A DNA stretch of 64,000 nt from [Phialemoniopsis] sp. UDSM-2020 (lineage: Eukaryota > Ascomycota > Sordariomycetes > Thyridiales > Thyridiaceae). A model generated the notes under the pieces. The model was not told the DNA's origin, ran no database searches, and saw nothing but the letters and a program-made list of their open reading frames with translations. Shown here piece after piece: positions 55,020-64,000 of this stretch (position 1 is the first letter of the stretch; each line of letters begins with the position of its first letter). The DNA is taken from NCBI GenBank assembly GCA_018873225.1, contig JAEILZ010000001.1, positions 7,874,001 through 7,938,000 of the forward strand, given 5' to 3'. The position numbers and the translations under genes are program-made.

Positions 55020-56531
55020 TCACGCTTTGGTCCGAATGCTCGCGTCGGGCCCGGGCATCTCAGGCTCAAACTGCCGCGGGATCAGGCCGTCGGCCATCCG
55101 GATCGCCCCTTCCATGTCGCTCTTGTTGAACAGGAACAAGCCCTGTATCGCCGCTGTGCTCGTGTGCCGCCTCGGCACGTCCTCGCGGCCCTCGATCAGC
55201 CCGAGCTCCTCGAGCCGGCCCAGGAAGCGCGCGCGGCCCCGCCCGTCGGCGTCGACGTCGCCGTAGAAGCGCTCCCACATCTGCGCGGCCTGGTAGCGCG
55301 TCGCCTCGCCGATGCGAAGCATCATGTCGACGCGGCCCGGGCGGATCAGAGCCGGGTCCAGACGGTCGACGTGGTTGGTGGTCAGGAAGGCGATGCGCTC
55401 CTCGCCGGCGGCCACGCCGTCGAGCGCGTTGAGCAGACCCGAAAAGGTCACGGTGCCGCCCGAGTAGCCGTCCGGGTCGCGCTGGCGGCGGTTGACAAAG
55501 GCGGCGTCGGCGTCCTCGAGCAGCAGGATGCTGCGGCGCGGCACGTTCATGAGTAGCATGGCCAGCTTGTCGTCGGTGACGCCGACCTCGCTCAGGTTGA
55601 CCATGGCGAGGCTGTAGTCGAGCTCTCCCGCCAGCGCCTGGATAAAAGAAGTCTTGCCGGACCCGGGGGGCCCGTAGAGCAGGTAGCCGCGGCGGTAGGG
55701 GATGCCGCGGTCGACATACCACTGCTGCCGGCCGAGGAAGTCGGCGACGTCGGCGACGACGGCCTCCTTGACGCCCTCGTCGAGAACAACGGAGCCCAGG
55801 GGCCGCTTCTTGCGCGGCTCGCCGAGCGGCGCCCAGCCCATGCCCTGCACGCTGTAGACGGCCGTCTTGCCCTCGTTGGCGCGGGCGGCGAGGGCGCGCG
55901 CCTCGAGGAAGACGTCCTCGAAGACGTGCCGGTGCGCCCAGAGCGCCGTCAGCGTGACCGTCTCGTGCGGCTCGCCCGTCGTCATGTTGCTCGAGCTCTG
56001 CTTCTCGCGGTTGACGGCGATGTAGACGCCCGGCCGGTGGCGGATCAGGTGCCGCCCGTAGCCCGGCTGGAGGAAAAAAGCGGCGTGTGAGGGGCCGTCC
56101 GCCCCTGCCGAGCCGCTCTTCGAGGTGGTGGCGGAGGCGCTGGTCGTGGCCGTGGCGACGGACAGGTTGTGGATGCGCGTCAGGCGCGAGGCGAGGAAGC
56201 CTTGGGACTCGCGCGGCAGGGCGAGCCAGGCGAGGACCCAGGGGTAGGAGGGGTCGCGGCGGCTGATCTCGACGTTGACGAGCAGGCGGCGGCGCAGGAT
56301 CTGGGCGCCCGAGACGAAGCCGCGGCGGGCGAGGGCGGCGGCGGCGCCGAGGCCTGCGAGCCCGATGCCGCCGGCGAACATGGGGTTGTCGGCAAGGTGG
56401 GATAGGTTGAGGAAGGAGGAGGATGATGATGCGCCGCCGTTTGCTGGGGTAGCACCACTCATGACTGTGGCCGCTCGAGCGTCTGCATCGGCACGGGAGC
56501 CGGTCCCGGTCCCGGCATCTGGAGTCGACAT
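55020..56531 (-). CDS. BCS1-like mitochondrial AAA ATPase
   Basis: AAA-family protein related to Bcs1, the inner-membrane translocase that exports folded Rieske protein into complex III. Single exon, 503 aa. A hydrophobic segment at ~51-70 (MFAGGIGLAGLGAAAALARR) fits the single N-terminal membrane helix. The BCS1-N domain follows (ITRRDPSYPWVL-type text: SRRDPSYPWVLAWLALPRES). The AAA core has Walker A GPPGSGKT at 287-294, Walker B SILLLEDADAAF, sensor FLTTNHVDRLDPALIRPGRV. A Ser/Thr/Ala-rich insert (residues ~127-147) interrupts the BCS1-N domain. Filamentous fungi carry several BCS1 paralogues, so this may not be the true Rieske exporter. A second Met at residue 24 is an alternative start. 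Confidence 0.9.
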   Translation of the reverse strand: MSTPDAGTGTGSRADADARAATVMSGATPANGGASSSSSFLNLSHLADNPMFAGGIGLAGLGAAAALARRGFVSGAQILRRRLLVNVEISRRDPSYPWVLAWLALPRESQGFLASRLTRIHNLSVATATTSASATTSKSGSAGADGPSHAAFFLQPGYGRHLIRHRPGVYIAVNREKQSSSNMTTGEPHETVTLTALWAHRHVFEDVFLEARALAARANEGKTAVYSVQGMGWAPLGEPRKKRPLGSVVLDEGVKEAVVADVADFLGRQQWYVDRGIPYRRGYLLYGPPGSGKTSFIQALAGELDYSLAMVNLSEVGVTDDKLAMLLMNVPRRSILLLEDADAAFVNRRQRDPDGYSGGTVTFSGLLNALDGVAAGEERIAFLTTNHVDRLDPALIRPGRVDMMLRIGEATRYQAAQMWERFYGDVDADGRGRARFLGRLEELGLIEGREDVPRRHTSTAAIQGLFLFNKSDMEGAIRMADGLIPRQFEPEMPGPDASIRTKA

Positions 56532-57072
56532 CGTTCGCGGGTTATGGTGCTGGGCGTGACATGACGGGGAATTTGGTACATGTAGTTTGATGAATTGAAG
56601 CTTATCGAGAGCATTATCAGTCGTTGAGTAACTACAAACTTTCGAAATTTTAGTGGGGCCTTGCGGGTGGTCTCAGGTGGCTCATAAAGTCTATCATCAC
56701 TAACGAGCGCTAGAGTGGCCTGAGCGATAGCGTGCCTGCATGCATTGAATGATTTATTCGCTGCTCGCAAGGGATGGTCCGATCATGCGAAAGAGAGATT
56801 TTAGGGAACTGGATGGGTCAATAGAAGTTCATGCTCTTATCCTCAACTCCACAATCACAGGTAGTCCTTGCCCCGTGTTCGCTGACCAGAGCATCGTCTG
56901 ATCATGCGAGGAACACGTTGGCGTTGCAATCTAGTCAAGATACAATTTGGACATGGTAGTATCTTCAGGTCTGGGATCTCTACTATTGTACATATTCCAC
57001 ATACACAATCCCGAGTATTTTACACAGCTACGTGGCCACCCACCACGACGAAAAGAAACCGCCAAGAGCAAT
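56532..57072. other. Intergenic: BCS1-like promoter and uS11m 3' flank
   Basis: About 540 bp, no gene seen. Confidence 0.5.
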
Positions 57073-57813
57073 CTAACCAAGACGCCTGGGCTTGGGACTC
57101 CTCGTGCCTCCAAACTTGAGCTTGGTGCCGTCGGCCACGCGCACAATCTTTGACCGCAGCATGCGGCCCTCGTTGCCCAGCAGAACCTTGGTCACAGCCT
57201 CGCGGCCGGGGCCGAACCCCCTCAGCGTGACCTCCATCTTCTCAATCTTCTTGTGCCAGCCCTGCTGCAGCAGGCGGTCCATGACATAGGCGCCAAGCTG
57301 GTAGGCCGAGTCATAGTGCTTGCGTCCCGACTTGCGGAAGCCGAGGTTGCCGCAGGACATGGAGATGATGACGTTGCGGTCGGGCTTGGAGACGGTGATG
57401 TGCGTGTTGTGGCGGTGGCTGAAGACGTTGAAGTGGTAGGGCTCGACCGAGTCGTCGATGCGGAGCTCGCCGACGGGGTCGAGCATGCTCGTGTTGATGT
57501 TGGGCTTGCCCAGCGCGGCGGTCAGCGTCTGGTTGACGAGCTGATTGCCCAGGCCGTCCATGACGCTCTGCGCGCGCTGCTGCTGCTGCGGCGCCGCGGC
57601 CGCGTTGGGTCCAGATGACGTCCTGCCGCTCAACAGGGCGCTCCTGAGGCTGTCGGTACTATCGTCGGCGCCGGCTCGCCTGGTCAGCGTGGTGGATAGG
57701 GCGCGCGGCAGCTGGAGAGAGGCGCATCGTGACGAGAGCGGCCGGGGCTGTGAAGATGAAAGGGACTGGAAAATGGACCGGGCGAGTAGCCTGGCTGTCG
57801 AGGATTTGCCCAT
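57073..57813 (-). CDS. Mitochondrial small-subunit ribosomal protein uS11m
   Basis: Component of the mitoribosome small-subunit platform near the mRNA exit. Single exon, 246 aa from ATG at 57813; the frame continues open upstream to 58023 but that extension is not presequence-like. The N-terminus (MGKSSTARLLARSIFQSL) is a typical basic mitochondrial presequence. The S11 domain occupies the C-terminal ~120 residues: YHFNVFSHRHNTHITVSKPD, SCGNLGFRKSGRKHYDSAYQ, then VTLRGFGPGREAVTKVLLG, ending in the conserved basic tail TRSPKPRRLG. A Gln-rich stretch (PQQQQRAQ) precedes the domain. It is divergent from TIM44, sharing a short upstream region. Confidence 0.94.
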   Translation of the reverse strand: MGKSSTARLLARSIFQSLSSSQPRPLSSRCASLQLPRALSTTLTRRAGADDSTDSLRSALLSGRTSSGPNAAAAPQQQQRAQSVMDGLGNQLVNQTLTAALGKPNINTSMLDPVGELRIDDSVEPYHFNVFSHRHNTHITVSKPDRNVIISMSCGNLGFRKSGRKHYDSAYQLGAYVMDRLLQQGWHKKIEKMEVTLRGFGPGREAVTKVLLGNEGRMLRSKIVRVADGTKLKFGGTRSPKPRRLG

Positions 57814-58300
57814 GGTTGCTCTTGCGGCTGGGGTATAGCCCCTGCGACCGGGCCGCGATTGACCTTTGCTTTTCCCCTTGAGAACTGGGTAAGAGTCTCC
57901 CTCTTCCCTTCTGAGTGCGTGGGCGTCGTTTGGGGGATGGTCGGCTGTCGTTGTCGTCTGCAAGGAGTGTGTTGAGTGGTGGAGCTTGACGGTCGTCTGG
58001 AAATTCTTCTTACCGTGGATCAATTGATCGACCCCGGGAAAAGACCGGCAGCGCTAGCCTCTGATTCGCCGCCGCAAGCTACGAGCAGATGGAAATGACT
58101 AGAACAGAGACCCTCTAAATTTTCCTCCCGCTTCCGCTTCCCGCAGATTGACCATTGCTCTGAACACCACTCCCTCTTCCCAAGAGCATCTCCTGCTTTT
58201 TGTTCTTCTTCTCCTTCCCAATCGAGGCTCCCTCACCGCCTCCTTTCGTGAAAAGTCAGCCCCGGGACGGTGCACTCTGGATGCGCGCGCGACACTCACA
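57814..58300. promoter_or_regulatory. Compact bidirectional promoter of uS11m and TIM44
   Basis: Only 487 bp separate the divergent ATGs of two nuclear genes for mitochondrial proteins, so both promoters must lie here. The right half (58,120-58,260) is C/T-rich on the plus strand, as expected for the TIM44 leader. Confidence 0.6.
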
Positions 58301-60042
58301 ATGAACGCCTTCCGCAACACCGTCAGGAGCGCCCCTGCCGGTGCTCTCGCAAGAGCACCTGCCCTCCAGCTCGGCGCAAACTCCAGATTGTCCCCGGTCA
58401 GCCGGCGGTTACTATCAGACAGGCGTCTCGCCATCGGCGGCGATGCTTCCAGGATCTCTGCCGCCTCCCTTTCCCTCTCCTCATCGACGACGACCCAGCC
58501 TTTCCTCCGATCCCCGTTCCTCCCCGAGTCTCTTCAGGCCACTGCCCGTTCCTCATGGGTCCAGTCACGCTCCTTTCACATGACCGGCGTCAAGGCGCAA
58601 CAAGCCGACGACAAGGTCAAGCCCGCACCCAAGCCCGAGACCGAGCCTGCCAAGAAGCAAGAGTCTGCCGAAGCCGCCGCAGAGGCCAAGTCTGAGTCCG
58701 CTGCCGAGGATCAGGCCGAGCAAAAAGACAAGAAGGACGAGGAGAGCAGCACTGAGGAGGATGGTGACAAGAAGAAGAAGGAGGAAAAGAAAGAGGACCT
58801 GCCCCCACCGCCTCCCCACGGCGACAAGACCCCCTGGCAAGTCTTCATGGAGACCATGCAGTCCGAGTTCAAGCAGTCCAAGGAGTGGAACGAGTCCACC
58901 AAGGCTCTTTCCGCCGGGGCCCAGCAGTTCACCGAGAGCGAGTCCGTGCAGCGGGCCCGCAAGGCCTATGAGGCCACCTCTGGCGCCGTCTCGTCGACTG
59001 CGTCAACCGTTCTCAAGGGTACGGCGAGCGCCGTCGGCAAGGGCGCTTCCTGGACCTGGGAGACCCCGGTGATGAAGGGTGTCCGCAAGGGCGCCAACCT
59101 AACCGGCGACGTCCTCGACAAGGCCACCAAGCCCATCCGGGAGACCGAGGCCTACAAGAACGTCAAGGACGTCATTGACGACGGGAGCAGCTCCCGCTAC
59201 GGAGGATGGGTGGAGAAGGAGGAGCGCAGGAAGAAGCGTGAGCTACGCGAGAAGCTCGAGGGCAAGCACGGCAGCAAAGTCTTTGAGGAGGATCCCGAGT
59301 AAGTCGAACACCGCGGCCCATCTTCATCTTGCACGCGCACATGGCATGCTAACACACCACGCACAGGGCCGGCACCAACGTCACCCTCCACAAGGACGCC
59401 GCCTGGAAGGAGGCCTGGAGGGATTTCCGCGACTCCAACAAGTTCGTGCAGGGCGTCTTTAGCATGAAGAACGTCTACAACGAGTCGGAGAACCCTCTTA
59501 TCTCCACGGCCCGCAGCATCACCGACCGCGTCGCTGGCTTCTTCGCCGAGAACGAGACGGCCATGGTCATCAAGAAGATGCGGACCCTCGACCCGGCCTT
59601 CCAGGTCGAGGGCTTCCTCCGCGAGCTGCGCGAGTACATCCTGCCCGAGGTCCTGGATGCCTACGTCAAGGGCGACACCGAGACCCTCAAGCTGTGGCTG
59701 TCGGAGGCCCAGTACTCCGTCTACGAGGCCCTGACCAAGCAGTACCTACAGGCCGGCATGAAGTCGGATGGACGCATCCTCGACATCAGGCACGTCGACA
59801 TCCTTAAGGCGCGCATGCTGGAGCCCGGTGAGATCCCAGTCTTCATCATCACCTGCCGCACCCAAGAGGTGCACGTCTACCGCAATGCCAAGACGAACAA
59901 ACTGGCGGCCGGCATGGAGGACAAGGTCCAGCTCGTGACCTACGCCATCGGCATCACCCGCATGCCCGACGACGTCAACAATCCTGAGACCAGGGGCTGG
60001 CGCCTGATCGAGATGCAAAAGAGCGGCAGGGACTACATCTAG
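58301..60042 (+). CDS. TIM44: TIM44, matrix-side subunit of the mitochondrial import motor
   Basis: Peripheral inner-membrane protein that tethers mtHsp70 to the TIM23 channel. Exons 58301..59298 and 59367..60042 give 557 aa. The intron donor GA|GTAAGT would give an immediate TAA if unspliced; joining restores EDPE|AGTNVTLHKD. A long Arg/Ser-rich presequence ends in QSRSFHMTGVKA, a plausible processing region. A charged Lys/Glu segment with a PPPPPHG motif follows, then the helical Tim44 region (VMKGVRKGANLTGDVLDKAT). The C-terminal Tim44 domain shows FVQGVFSMKNVYNESENPL, then IKKMRTLDPAFQVEGFLREL and ILDIRHVDILKARMLEPGEI, ending RGWRLIEMQKSGRDYI. Length and text match fungal orthologues. Confidence 0.97.
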
Positions 60043-60583
60043 ATGCGGGCAACGCGCCCGCCACACGCCGAGCCAACACAAGGAGGCGTGGCCCCCTCTG
60101 GGCCGTTACTCTTTTGTCTTGCTCGATCGATTTGGACCCGACCCGACAACTGGCCCGGGCCGCGCATCCCTTGTTTTACTACCCTACTGTACCATTACTG
60201 TGCATTAATTGCGACACACAAACCAAAAAGGCCGATATATAATGATGCCGTTCAGGAGTTTCTGGCGGGGTTATCTTTTTATTTTGCATAGAACGAGTCT
60301 GGGAGGCATCTTATGGATGCGGCTGAAAGGGGAAAACCCCTTTATACAACACCACTCTAACACAGAGTCTCAACAGGGAGATTCTTGCGCTTTGTACTAT
60401 GTTTGGGGGAGGGGACGTAGATGTACCGGAAGTGTAAGCATAGGCTTGAAGAAGAAATAAAATACTCATGACATGGTCCGTCGAAACGGACTCCGTTGCC
60501 CATATGTTTCCCTAATTATCAATGCAGTCTTGCCGACTATCAGGTCGGCCGTGATCTCCTGGTGTCTGGTGCATATCATCTCA
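60043..60583. other. Intergenic between convergent genes
   Basis: About 540 bp between the 3' ends of TIM44 and the NADAR gene. No gene is seen. Confidence 0.5.
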
Positions 60584-61302
60584 CTACGTCTCCCTATTCT
60601 GGCTCCCGGCTCCGGCCCCGGCCCTCTCCTCGTCCTCCCTCCTGAACCTCTCGCGCACCTCCATCAGCGCCTTGCCCAGCAGGTTCTCGCCCCAGTCCTC
60701 CCGCTCTACCCCTTCGGCGTGCTCCTCGCGGTACCCGATGCCCCAGATGCGGTCAAACGGGCTCGCCTCGACGAGCTCCCGGCGGCCCGTGTCCAGCAGC
60801 CGCGCCCGGAGCCCACCCGGTCCGACCACCGGGCCCTGGGCGCCGGTGCCCAGGCGCATCGCCGCTCCCGTGCCGTCGGGCACGGCCGGGTGCGCGAACT
60901 TGAGGTAGTTGCCCTCGGCGACGATGCGCTCGCGCTCGGCCTCCCACCGCGCCTGGTCGTAGCCGCGCACCTTGCGGCCTAGGCTCTTGGCCTTGCGCGG
61001 GTGGCCCGCGCGCAGGATGTCGAGGCCCGTGGCGGCGTCGTTGAAGAGCAGGGCCTTTTGGTGCATCATGTAGCTGGATTTGCGTCGGTCAGCCGGGGGA
61101 AGTGGGAAAAGCCGCACAGGACTAAAGGGCGTGGAAAGAGGACTCACTGCTCGGCCGTCTTGTACGTCTTGCTAGGGTCCCTTGGGTCGCGGAAGGGGCA
61201 GTCGTACCACTGGCTGAGGTAGCCCGTTAGAGGGTGCGTCTCGCGCCAGAAGTAGATGGGGCCGTCTTCCGCTCCGTTCGTCGGTGGTTGTGATTCAGAC
61301 AT
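60584..61302 (-). CDS. NADAR/YbiA-like protein (DUF1768)
   Basis: Member of the NADAR superfamily, whose bacterial members hydrolyse N-glycosidic bonds (riboflavin-pathway intermediates, ADP-ribosyl-guanine). Exons 61302..61148 and 61073..60584 give 214 aa from MSESQPPTNG. Landmarks: IYFWRETHPLTGYLSQWYDC, TYKTAE|HYMMHQKALLF joined over the intron, AKSLGRKVRGYDQARWEAER, and the late ASPFDRIWGIGYREEHAEG with WGENLLGKALMEVRERF. These are the core residues of the family. The frame extends upstream to other ATGs (61425), and the extra segment is rich in Arg/Ser/Gln (MPQSNRVSKPIRRTSSRISQ), so a mitochondrial-targeted longer form is possible. Physiological substrate in fungi unknown. Confidence 0.92.
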
Positions 61303-61808
61303 TGCTATTGTGATATTGGTGTTTCTTGCTGTGTTTGCGATTCCTCTGAGTGTTGCCTGTCGCTGCTGGCTGATTCTTGATGATGTCCTCCTAATCGGCT
61401 TAGACACCCTGTTGCTTTGCGGCATGGTGCAGCTCTTATTATACAGTTGATGTATGGCGATCGCAGCCGGTGTGACTCGACGAGGGACCAGAACATCCAG
61501 ATGTACCAAACTGCATCCGTACATAGTTGAAGCTTGGGCGCAACCAAATCAGCCCTGATGAGGCTGAGGTTGACCCGTAAGCTTAGCTCGTAATTGGACT
61601 TACACTAGATTAGGCCGGCCTGAGTCACCAACCATGCTGTCTTGCCTTTATTGATTCACTTGGCTAAAACAAAGATTGTTCACGGGCCCAGGGAAAAAAA
61701 ATTAAAATGACAACAAAGAAATGTTTAATAATGAGACTTGTGCGAGAACAGGGTGTGGTTTCCGTGATAGCAAACCTCGAATCGTCGTATATAACCCGAT
61801 TTACGGCC
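61303..61808. other. Intergenic between the NADAR gene and the tRNA gene
   Basis: About 500 bp. It includes the possible upstream start region of the NADAR gene; nothing else is seen. Confidence 0.45.
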
Positions 61809-61815
61809 AAAAAAA
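61809..61815 (-). terminator. Pol III terminator
   Basis: A run of seven T on the minus strand directly after the tRNA 3' end, as expected for RNA polymerase III. Confidence 0.85.
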
Positions 61816-61887
61816 TGGAGGAGTTGGGGATCGAACCCAAGACATCTCGCATGCAAAGCGAGCGCTCTGCCACTGAGCTACACCCCC
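61816..61887 (-). tRNA. tRNA-Ala (anticodon UGC)
   Basis: 72 nt, minus strand, no intron. Cloverleaf by eye: acceptor GGGGGTG with CTCCTCC, U8 A9, D arm GCTC/GAGC, anticodon stem CTCGC/GCGAG around loop TTTGCAT (anticodon TGC), T arm TTGGG/CCCAA with loop TTCGATC, discriminator A73. The alanine identity pair G3:U70 is present. Pair 6:67 is U:U, a mismatch. CCA is not encoded. Internal A and B boxes are intact and a T7 terminator follows. Confidence 0.96.
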
Positions 61888-62559
61888 ATCGAAATTATAT
61901 GATACATGAAAAGTGTATGGCAGAAGCCTAAATCACTTGGCTGTTCAGACTGTTCTGTGGCGTTGAATCCTAGTAAGGTGGCTTTGCGGCGCTGCTAAGC
62001 GAGGTATCAGACCTCTCGTTCACTGGTGCGTATCCCCTAGATAGCCGGAGCAGTCTTCAATCTTCACAGTTGCCTTCTTCAGCAGGTGAATCCTTGTGAC
62101 AATCCCTGTGCTGGGCATCTGAAGATTTGTTCTGGCTATCTGGGGAAAGAGAAGTGGCCTCAATGGCTTAAGTGCTGTCATTGTTCGCCATTTGGGACAT
62201 ACCTGGCTCCACTGACTTAGAGCTAAGCATCTTGAGATGAAGGAGGATATTTATAAAAATGGCTCTTTGAACTACTGTCATTGGCTTGATCATTCTCATT
62301 GAAGCTGGTTGCAATGACCATTAACAGCTATATTAGTATCAGGCCTCTAGAGAACCAAGAAAGTCGGATAGAAAGGCCTTTCTCGGCATGGATGAAATGA
62401 TGTTTAAATGCAGGCTCTTTCCACCAGTAAATCCTACCAGTTCTCATCAATCTCTCAAGTCCAGACCCCCAGCTGTGTTCGTGTACTGTATGGCAGTCAG
62501 TGGCCTCAGCCTCATCGAAAGTTCCTGATCTTACCAACACATCGTCAAGAATCATCCCA
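61888..62559. other. Intergenic, upstream of the right-edge gene
   Basis: About 670 bp, AT-richer, with no supportable gene. Confidence 0.5.
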
Positions 62560-64000
62560 ATGGCGCCTTACTACCGACAACGACCTCGCCAAACCACCAC
62601 GGGAGAGAAGAAACATCAGGACCCAACACGGCAACGGCTCCTGCTCTCTGTAAGCTATCAGTTGAATCTTCACTCACACACCATAAAAAAATACTAAGTA
62701 GAATAGTGTGATCTCTGCAAGACACCCAAGCCATCCTATCGTCCGTGCCGCTCGAATTGTACTTTCAAGCAGACGGATAACATCCACCTTATTATGGATG
62801 CATTCGTCAAGAATGTCATGTTCAAGGAAGGTGAAGTTATCATCTATGATGTTGAGGGAATGCAACATACCCTCAAGATGCATATTGAAGCAGAGGCTTA
62901 TGCCGACTACTGGCTCTTCACCCAGTGGCGCAAGAGGGCCCTGAACTTCCCTGCCAAGACCGTACTGGATCAGCTCTTGAAGCAGCACAACTTTCGACTG
63001 CTTGACAACAGGCATCTCCTCCGAGGCGATGGTCAAGACTTTGCCAAGCCCAACCTGAAGACTTTCGTAGGCTTTTGGGCCAAGGATGTCGATGGAAACG
63101 ACCACTGGATTCCACACCAGCGGAATTTCAACGAGCCTTTCACCGAAAAGAAATTCAGGAAGCTGATGCATCAGAAATTTCCGATGTTCTCCGATGTCGG
63201 ACCGGGCCCGGGTCTGCTCGAGAGGATCCGGACCGTGATTGCATGGGACGCCGACCTGCACTGGGATCTTGACCGCGCCAACTACGATCCCCACCCCAAC
63301 CCATTCATCCCTCCTAGGGCAGTTCGAATCTACCTTGACAAGCTGCTTACTCCCAAGCGGCGGTCGTTACCATCACCTTCGTCTGACTTCGATATAGGCC
63401 TTGATGAGAGCGAGGTGCTTGCCAGGATCGTCCTGGCACAATTGCCGCCGAACGGGACCTATCAGAGCATCAATGATTGTCTCAATGCTGTCGTAACCGC
63501 TCACCAGCAAGTGTACACCGAGCGCGAGGAGGACCATGTTCGCATGGCGCTTCTTGAGATCAAGCCGACGCCATACTCCGAGGAACCATCCGAGCCTCCG
63601 AAAGAGCCGGACATCGCATTCATGTTCGAACCGCGGCTGCAGCCTTTTATAAACCGGCTGTTTTATGCAGGCCCCAATACCTATGGCTACTGGCGATCTG
63701 ACATCGAGCTGAAGGCTTTTCAGAACCACATCTTCCCCAGGATACAGAACATGCAGCCTCATGACCTCGACCAGGCTTTCGCAACCCACCATGGACTCTT
63801 CCCGCGGCGGAGCAAAGAGGCATTCTCTGTCATGGTCCTGAGCGAGAATGCCTTGGCCAGAAGAGTGATGATTGCGCGAGGTAGTTGTTGTAAATGGCAT
63901 GCTGGAGAGATCGCCGTTCTCAAAACCGTGCTTGAACAGCTGGTTCAGGAGTATGAACAGAATGAGATTCCGATCCCACCTGGATATATGATCTACCGAT
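62560..64000 (+). CDS. Hypothetical protein, incomplete at the right edge
   Basis: Proposed exons 62560..62649 and 62707..>64000, at least 461 aa, no stop before the window ends. The 57-nt intron has donor GTAAGC, a TACTAAG branch-like word and acceptor AATAG. It joins phase 0 to give RQRLLLS|CDLCKTPKPSYR. The frame then stays open for 1.29 kb with protein-like text: MFKEGEVIIYDVEGMQHTLK, YWLFTQWRKRALNFPAKTVL, KTFVGFWAKDVDGNDHWIPH, YAGPNTYGYWRSDIELKAFQ. The early CDLC...CRSNC spacing could bind a metal, but this is weak. I do not recognise the family. Codon use is less GC3-biased than in the other genes here, which may mean a lineage-specific or lowly expressed gene. Antisense frames across it are discounted. 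Confidence 0.75.

Noticed and set aside
62674..63900. Minus-strand frames of 206 and 175 codons at the right edge
   Set aside because: The plus-strand frame is open throughout, joined by a good intron, and reads more like protein.
1..64000. CRISPR array, prophage, or intact transposon
   Set aside because: No regularly spaced repeats, no integrase or transposase frames and no long terminal or inverted repeats seen by eye.

Overview
This is a filamentous ascomycete (Pezizomycotina) nuclear contig, most likely from a Sordariomycete. Short introns of roughly 48-73 nt have GTAAGT-type donors. Third codon positions are strongly GC-biased, intergenic DNA is less GC-rich, fungal Zn2Cys6 regulators are present, and there is one tRNA gene with internal promoters. 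I see no prophage, CRISPR array, intact transposon or viral element. All exon boundaries were worked out by hand from splice signals, reading frame and family similarity remembered from general knowledge. No database search was run.

Layout. 1-11,247: a very long gene-free stretch; its left ~1 kb reads like the pyrimidine-rich leader of a minus-strand gene lying off the left edge. 11.2-12.9 kb: Zn2Cys6 regulator (-). 13.6-14.6 kb: mitochondrial two-RRM protein whose start codon is split by an intron (+). 15.6-17.6 kb: PEX5, the peroxisomal PTS1 receptor (+). 18.3-19.2 kb: a possible decayed reading frame and a block of simple repeats. 19.7-20.7 kb: PXMP4/PMP24 peroxisomal membrane protein (-). 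21.6-22.9 kb: SET-domain protein (-). 24.2-25.5 kb: NSA2, a 60S ribosome biogenesis factor with eleven exons (-). 26.4-27.5 kb: secreted GH53 galactanase (+). 27.7-28.9 kb: medium-chain dehydrogenase/enoyl-reductase-like enzyme (-). 30.0-30.2 kb: possible 83-aa protein (-). 32.3-33.1 kb: membrane-anchored glutaredoxin (+). 34.9-36.3 kb: F-box-like protein with a GC-AG intron (+). 37.1-37.5 kb: small secreted His-rich protein with dibasic sites (-). 38.9-39.6 kb: GFA-family zinc protein (+). 42.7-46.7 kb: large DUF1765 protein (+). 48.1-49.3 kb: cystathionine gamma-lyase (-). 50.8-52.5 kb: UPC2-like Zn2Cys6 regulator (+). 53.8-54.8 kb: microbial-type PARG-like protein (+). 55.0-56.5 kb: BCS1-like AAA ATPase (-). 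57.1-57.8 kb: mitochondrial ribosomal protein uS11m (-), divergent from TIM44 at 58.3-60.0 kb (+). 60.6-61.3 kb: NADAR/YbiA-like protein (-). 61.8 kb: tRNA-Ala(UGC) (-). 62.6 kb to the right edge: an open, incomplete gene of unknown function (+).

Common themes. Organelle biogenesis recurs: peroxisome import and membrane (PEX5, PXMP4), and mitochondrial translation, import, respiratory-complex assembly and RNA binding (uS11m, TIM44, BCS1-like, RRM protein). Two predicted ADP-ribose-handling proteins (PARG-like and NADAR) bracket the BCS1/uS11m/TIM44 block. The rest is ordinary metabolism and regulation. I do not see a secondary-metabolite cluster. The best leads for something undescribed are the small secreted KR-containing precursor, the ADP-ribose pair, the unidentified right-edge gene, the 11-kb gene-free region and the decayed frame at 18.3-18.6 kb.
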